Shown: in pieces, positions 60,895 through 64,000 of the stretch
Position numbering within the stretch: the first letter of the stretch is position 1
How the letters are laid out: the number at the start of each line of letters is the position of its first letter
NCBI GenBank assembly: GCA_030762935.1
Contig: CM060900.1
Span: 438,317,259-438,381,258 of the forward strand
Direction of reading: 5' to 3'
DNA length: 64,000 nt
Source of the DNA: Hymenopus coronatus
Taxonomy: Eukaryota > Arthropoda > Insecta > Mantodea > Hymenopodidae
Notes under the pieces: model-generated
What the model saw: only the letters and a program-made list of their open reading frames with translations
What the model was told of the DNA's origin: nothing
The model's database searches: none
Made by a program: the position numbers and the translations under genes

Positions 60895-62080
60895 CATGCT
60901 GGTGCGTTTGGTTTCCTGTACTGTTTTTCTTTATTTGACATTCCTAGAATCCCCTATGAGCTGTGTTCTACACATACCTGATTGTGTTAATCTCTTATTG
61001 GTATGCACTAAGTAAGCTACGAAAGGGGTAAGTAACGGAAGCACATACCTGAGTGGCAGGATGACATTCACCAGATGTATCTGTCTCCTATTGGTTTGTT
61101 GTCAAAATCTGACACTCAAACCCTAACCAATAAACAGAAGTCGGTTTCTAGCTCAGAAGCGAAGGAAGGGGAGGGTAAGCAAACACTATGTGGAATGGTC
61201 GGATGAAGTTGCCTTCTAAACATGTCTTATTATTGTTTATGGCATTTGAATGGCAAACTGAAAATGATTGGCGTTATTGAACAAGATTTTAACGCTGCGA
61301 GGGCTGTGGAGTTAGATGAGTATCCCAAAGTACAGCGTCATACTGGTGGAAGAAATACTTCAAGTAGAGCTACTGGACAAGTTTGGTATTACAAACAAAA
61401 ATAAAAAAGCATGGTAAAGAACTGAGTTCTTCAGAAATTAACCGCATGAGACGAAAAAGCATTACAGTAAACCTCAAAAGTAGTGTTTTCACGTTATTTG
61501 AAAAGAGATAACAACCCTCTTTATATCCATTTTTTCCAAAACTCTGATAATAGCATTTATTGATATTACTTCCGAATGAATTATAGAAAGGTAGAATCAA
61601 AACAAACAACCAAAATCCAATGACATGGATAGGATCTGCAGCTTCCAATGGTACTGCTCTGCTAAGTGAGCTATGATTACGATTTTCGCCCGTCATAATA
61701 TTGTCTGTGTAATTCGAATTTTCCCGGTAGAAAACAAGACGTGCTCAAATTCTTTTGAGATAACATGCCCCAGTGTCGACTTTCATACCTTTTCATTATG
61801 ACTCTATCTTTCCTTTCTACGGAAGAACAATTAATAAAAGTTAATTTAAATTGTTTCTCAGCGAATCTAAAACTACGTTGGACCTTAGCCTCTATTGCAC
61901 ATCCACAAACTACTTTCTTGCTGGAACCGGGTGGAGCCATAAATGTGGGAGGAGCTGCCTTACGAATTCCTTACCAATTTGTCACACAGCTTATTATATC
62001 GGCACTTTTTGTACCCAACTATAACATGCTCTTTTTTACGCCTACAATCATAGAGAGCCATTAGGAATCATACCACCATT
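60895..62080 (+). repeat. family G dispersed repeat, copy 2
   Basis: Words CCAGATGTATCTGTCTCC, ACTGGTGGAAGAAATAC, TTTGGTATTACAAAC, GCGAATCTAAAACTACG and AATGTGGGAGGAGC align with copy 1. The minus-strand tRNA-like part is TAGCTCACTTAGCAGAGCAG at about 61650-61680. No function recognised. Confidence 0.65.
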
Positions 62081-62140
62081 CAGCATACTAATGGAAACTT
62101 AAAATGAGACAACTACGCGGGTATAAAAACACATGAATCC

Positions 62141-62141
<1 letters not shown>

Positions 62142-62191
<50 letters not shown>
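62142..62191. repeat. (TTA)n microsatellite
   Basis: About 16 units; source of an asparagine-rich open frame on the minus strand. Confidence 0.95.
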
Positions 62192-62192
<1 letters not shown>

Positions 62193-63108
62193 ATAAAGCT
62201 GTGTCCATATTGAAAATAAAATCCAAAACCTGCGGCCAAAGCCATACACTTAGATCATCCATAGAGCAGTGCATTTCATAGCACAAAGAAGTCCTCAAGA
62301 GTGGAGAAGAAACCAAGCTAAATGACAGATGACCACGAAAGGAAACTGCTCTGATGTATATACAGGTCATTAACATTGAAAGGTGTCGTGGTTATTTGTT
62401 TGGCATCCCACGTTAGTGTGCCAATATGTCGTTGTTTTGCTTGTGCAGCAGTACGGCGCTATCATGTGAGGGTCGAGGGTTAATACTCGTGAAAATTTTC
62501 TACATTAAGAGTGTACATACCTTGCAGATTCCCTTTGTTGTTCTGGCTAAGCTCGTCCTTGTAGACCATGTGATGTCTTGCTCAGGGAGTAAAGAATGAC
62601 AAAGATGTGTAACACTCCGTAGACTCAATTTCACTTAATTCACTTAATTTCACTGATGACTTCCTTTATTGATTATCTGTTACTGGTTTGAGGTACTAAT
62701 CCTGCGAGCGACTCCCGACATAAACGATCACGAACTTGATGACATAATCTACATAAGTGCTAGTTCCACTCTTACTGAGTTATTATATTTCTACAATCGT
62801 CACCGTAATTTTACGTTTCACAGAACGTATAACATTTACGTTAATAGATTACGTATACCACGCCGATGTCTTACACTGGACGCACTGTCGTCCCGCGCGA
62901 TATCTTAGACTGTGCATCCAATTTCTTATACTTGCATCGCTTATATACCAAAAGATCCTAATATTGCCCTCCTTTTTGATTGGCTGAAAAAAAGGCGCGC
63001 AAAGTAGCTTTGTCACGTGATTGTCTGGGATTTTTTTTTTATTTTCCACCCACGTGACCTTTTTCTACACTGAGAAATTCCCTCTTTCCAAAATATAAGG
63101 GGCTGAAC

Positions 63109-63129
63109 CTTCCTTCCTTCCTTCCTTCC
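63109..63129. repeat. (TTCC)n microsatellite
   Basis: Five units. Confidence 0.9.
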
Positions 63130-63399
63130 AAGGGTTGTTACTCGGGTCCCTAATGCTCTAAAATTCTTGTTATTTTTAACAAAGCACGTAGCCTTGAAGA
63201 ATACAATGCGAGCTTATACACGCTAAGGTTCTGCGTTCTACTGAGCAGATATGTCTTATATTAAATATGTACAAACTAACGATTGAAATAGTAATATATG
63301 CGTCATACTAATGTACTGTCGCAAGGGGCTAACCGCACTTATCTGGCAATTAGCAAAACAAGATATCTGTAAGAATATTGAGTAAAGCCCTCAATGTTT

Positions 63400-64000
63400 A
63401 TCATAAGTAATTCCCCAAAGAATTGGGGTTAGGTTTACCATACGAATAGCGAGCGCCCTCAGTCAATGGGGCGAAGCACTTTACGTAAATCGTTGGCGGC
63501 CCTGTGTGATTTACATTACTCTGGGAGGTAGTGATGAGGTGAGAAATACGAAGGATATCCATATCCGGAAGACGACGGGCGCAATTATGAATGAGGAAGG
63601 TCACTAATGTTTCCAGACAGAACACATCTGTCACCTGGCGTACTCCCGCAAGCCCCTATACCCCGGTGGCACTGCAAAGGAGCGCCCCACCCGAAGGATC
63701 CCGGATGCAGGTCCTGGCCTGGAGGAACCGCAGCGGCGTGAGGAAAAAATCTTTATAAAGCGCAAGTCACCGCCCAGCAGTAACGCGCCGAACACCTTTA
63801 CCTGGTCCTGTAACCCTGAAACAGAAGACGAGGAAGTGGTGGGTACAGGTATGATAGACAGGAGAAGTGTCGTACAAGATGTACCACCTTAGCGTTCGTC
63901 TGCAGACCCTGGTGACCACGAAAAAGTCATGGGTCAGAGTGGGCGCGGATTGAAGCCGCACCTCCCGAATAAGGGCTATAGAGTTACCACATGGGCCAAT
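63400..64000 (-). mobile_element. tRNA-derived SINE, family C variant (runs to the window edge)
   Basis: GCGCCGAACACCTTTACCTG, CATGGGTCAGAGTGGGCG and GCACCTCCCGAATAAGG are family C head-side words. The left part has GAGGTAGTGATGAGGTGAG. The terminal tRNA head is cut by the window end. Confidence 0.75.

Larger units (their letters stand above)
30980..64000 (+). other. intron downstream of the second Dscam-like exon (partial, at least 33 kb)
   Basis: It begins GTAAGC and I find no later Ig or fibronectin exon before the window ends. Stretches with nothing recognised beyond the listed repeats: 31860-33270, 33720-35340, 35580-36245, 36925-37370, 41200-42960, 46900-47400, 47760-48575, 48660-49210, 51600-52570, 53550-54030, 55090-55520, 57130-58025, 60200-60890 and 62200-63400. 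Confidence 0.65.

Noticed and set aside
1..64000. Prokaryotic features, CRISPR arrays, operons, rRNA genes, viral genomes
   Set aside because: No regular spaced repeats, no ribosome-site-led long frames, no rRNA sequence and no viral gene sets were seen; the spliced Ig exons and SINEs mark it as animal nuclear DNA.

Overview
This window looks like nuclear DNA of an arthropod with a large, repeat-rich genome. A hemimetabolous insect is my best guess, but the species cannot be fixed from the sequence. It is about two-thirds A+T and has no bacterial-style gene packing. It is dense with tRNA-derived SINEs, mariner/Tc1, hAT and TTAA-type DNA transposon remnants, a non-LTR retrotransposon fragment and microsatellites.

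The only host gene I can support is on the + strand. Two exons (6274-6391 and 30531-30979) have canonical splice sites and matching phases. They encode one immunoglobulin domain split between the exons, followed by a second complete Ig domain. Sequence and exon layout fit the Dscam (Down syndrome cell adhesion molecule) family, around Ig3-Ig4. Everything else is intron: at least 6.3 kb upstream, 24.1 kb between the exons, and at least 33 kb downstream. The 118-nt exon sits where the mutually exclusive exon-6 array of insect Dscam1 lies, but I see only one copy here.

Layout: 1-6273 upstream intron with SINEs (1.4-1.9, 3.6, 4.15 and 4.4-4.9 kb). 6274-6391 first exon. 6392-30530 intron with a reverse-transcriptase fragment (6.6-8.0 kb, minus), many SINEs (11-20 kb), a 1.2-kb TTAA element (22.1-23.3 kb), a mariner interrupted by a TTAA element that itself holds a SINE tail (24.8-26.2 kb), and a second mariner (29.5-30.2 kb). 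30531-30979 second exon. 30980-64000 downstream intron. It holds a TTAA element (36.2-36.9 kb), eight copies of an unclassified ~0.9-kb repeat called 'family W' here (38-60 kb), a TTAA element inside one W copy (45.1-45.9 kb), a hAT element carrying a Tc1-like element (49.2-50.7 kb), a foldback transposon with transposase start regions at both ends (50.7-51.6 kb), and more SINEs.

The window therefore shows a neural/immune-type adhesion gene whose introns have grown by layered transposon insertion. Several insertions can be verified internally, because unoccupied versions of the same target repeat occur elsewhere in the window. I found no clearly new functional system. The most interesting leads are the Dscam exon context, the clustered W repeat, the foldback transposon and the 5'-truncated SINEs with intact target duplications.
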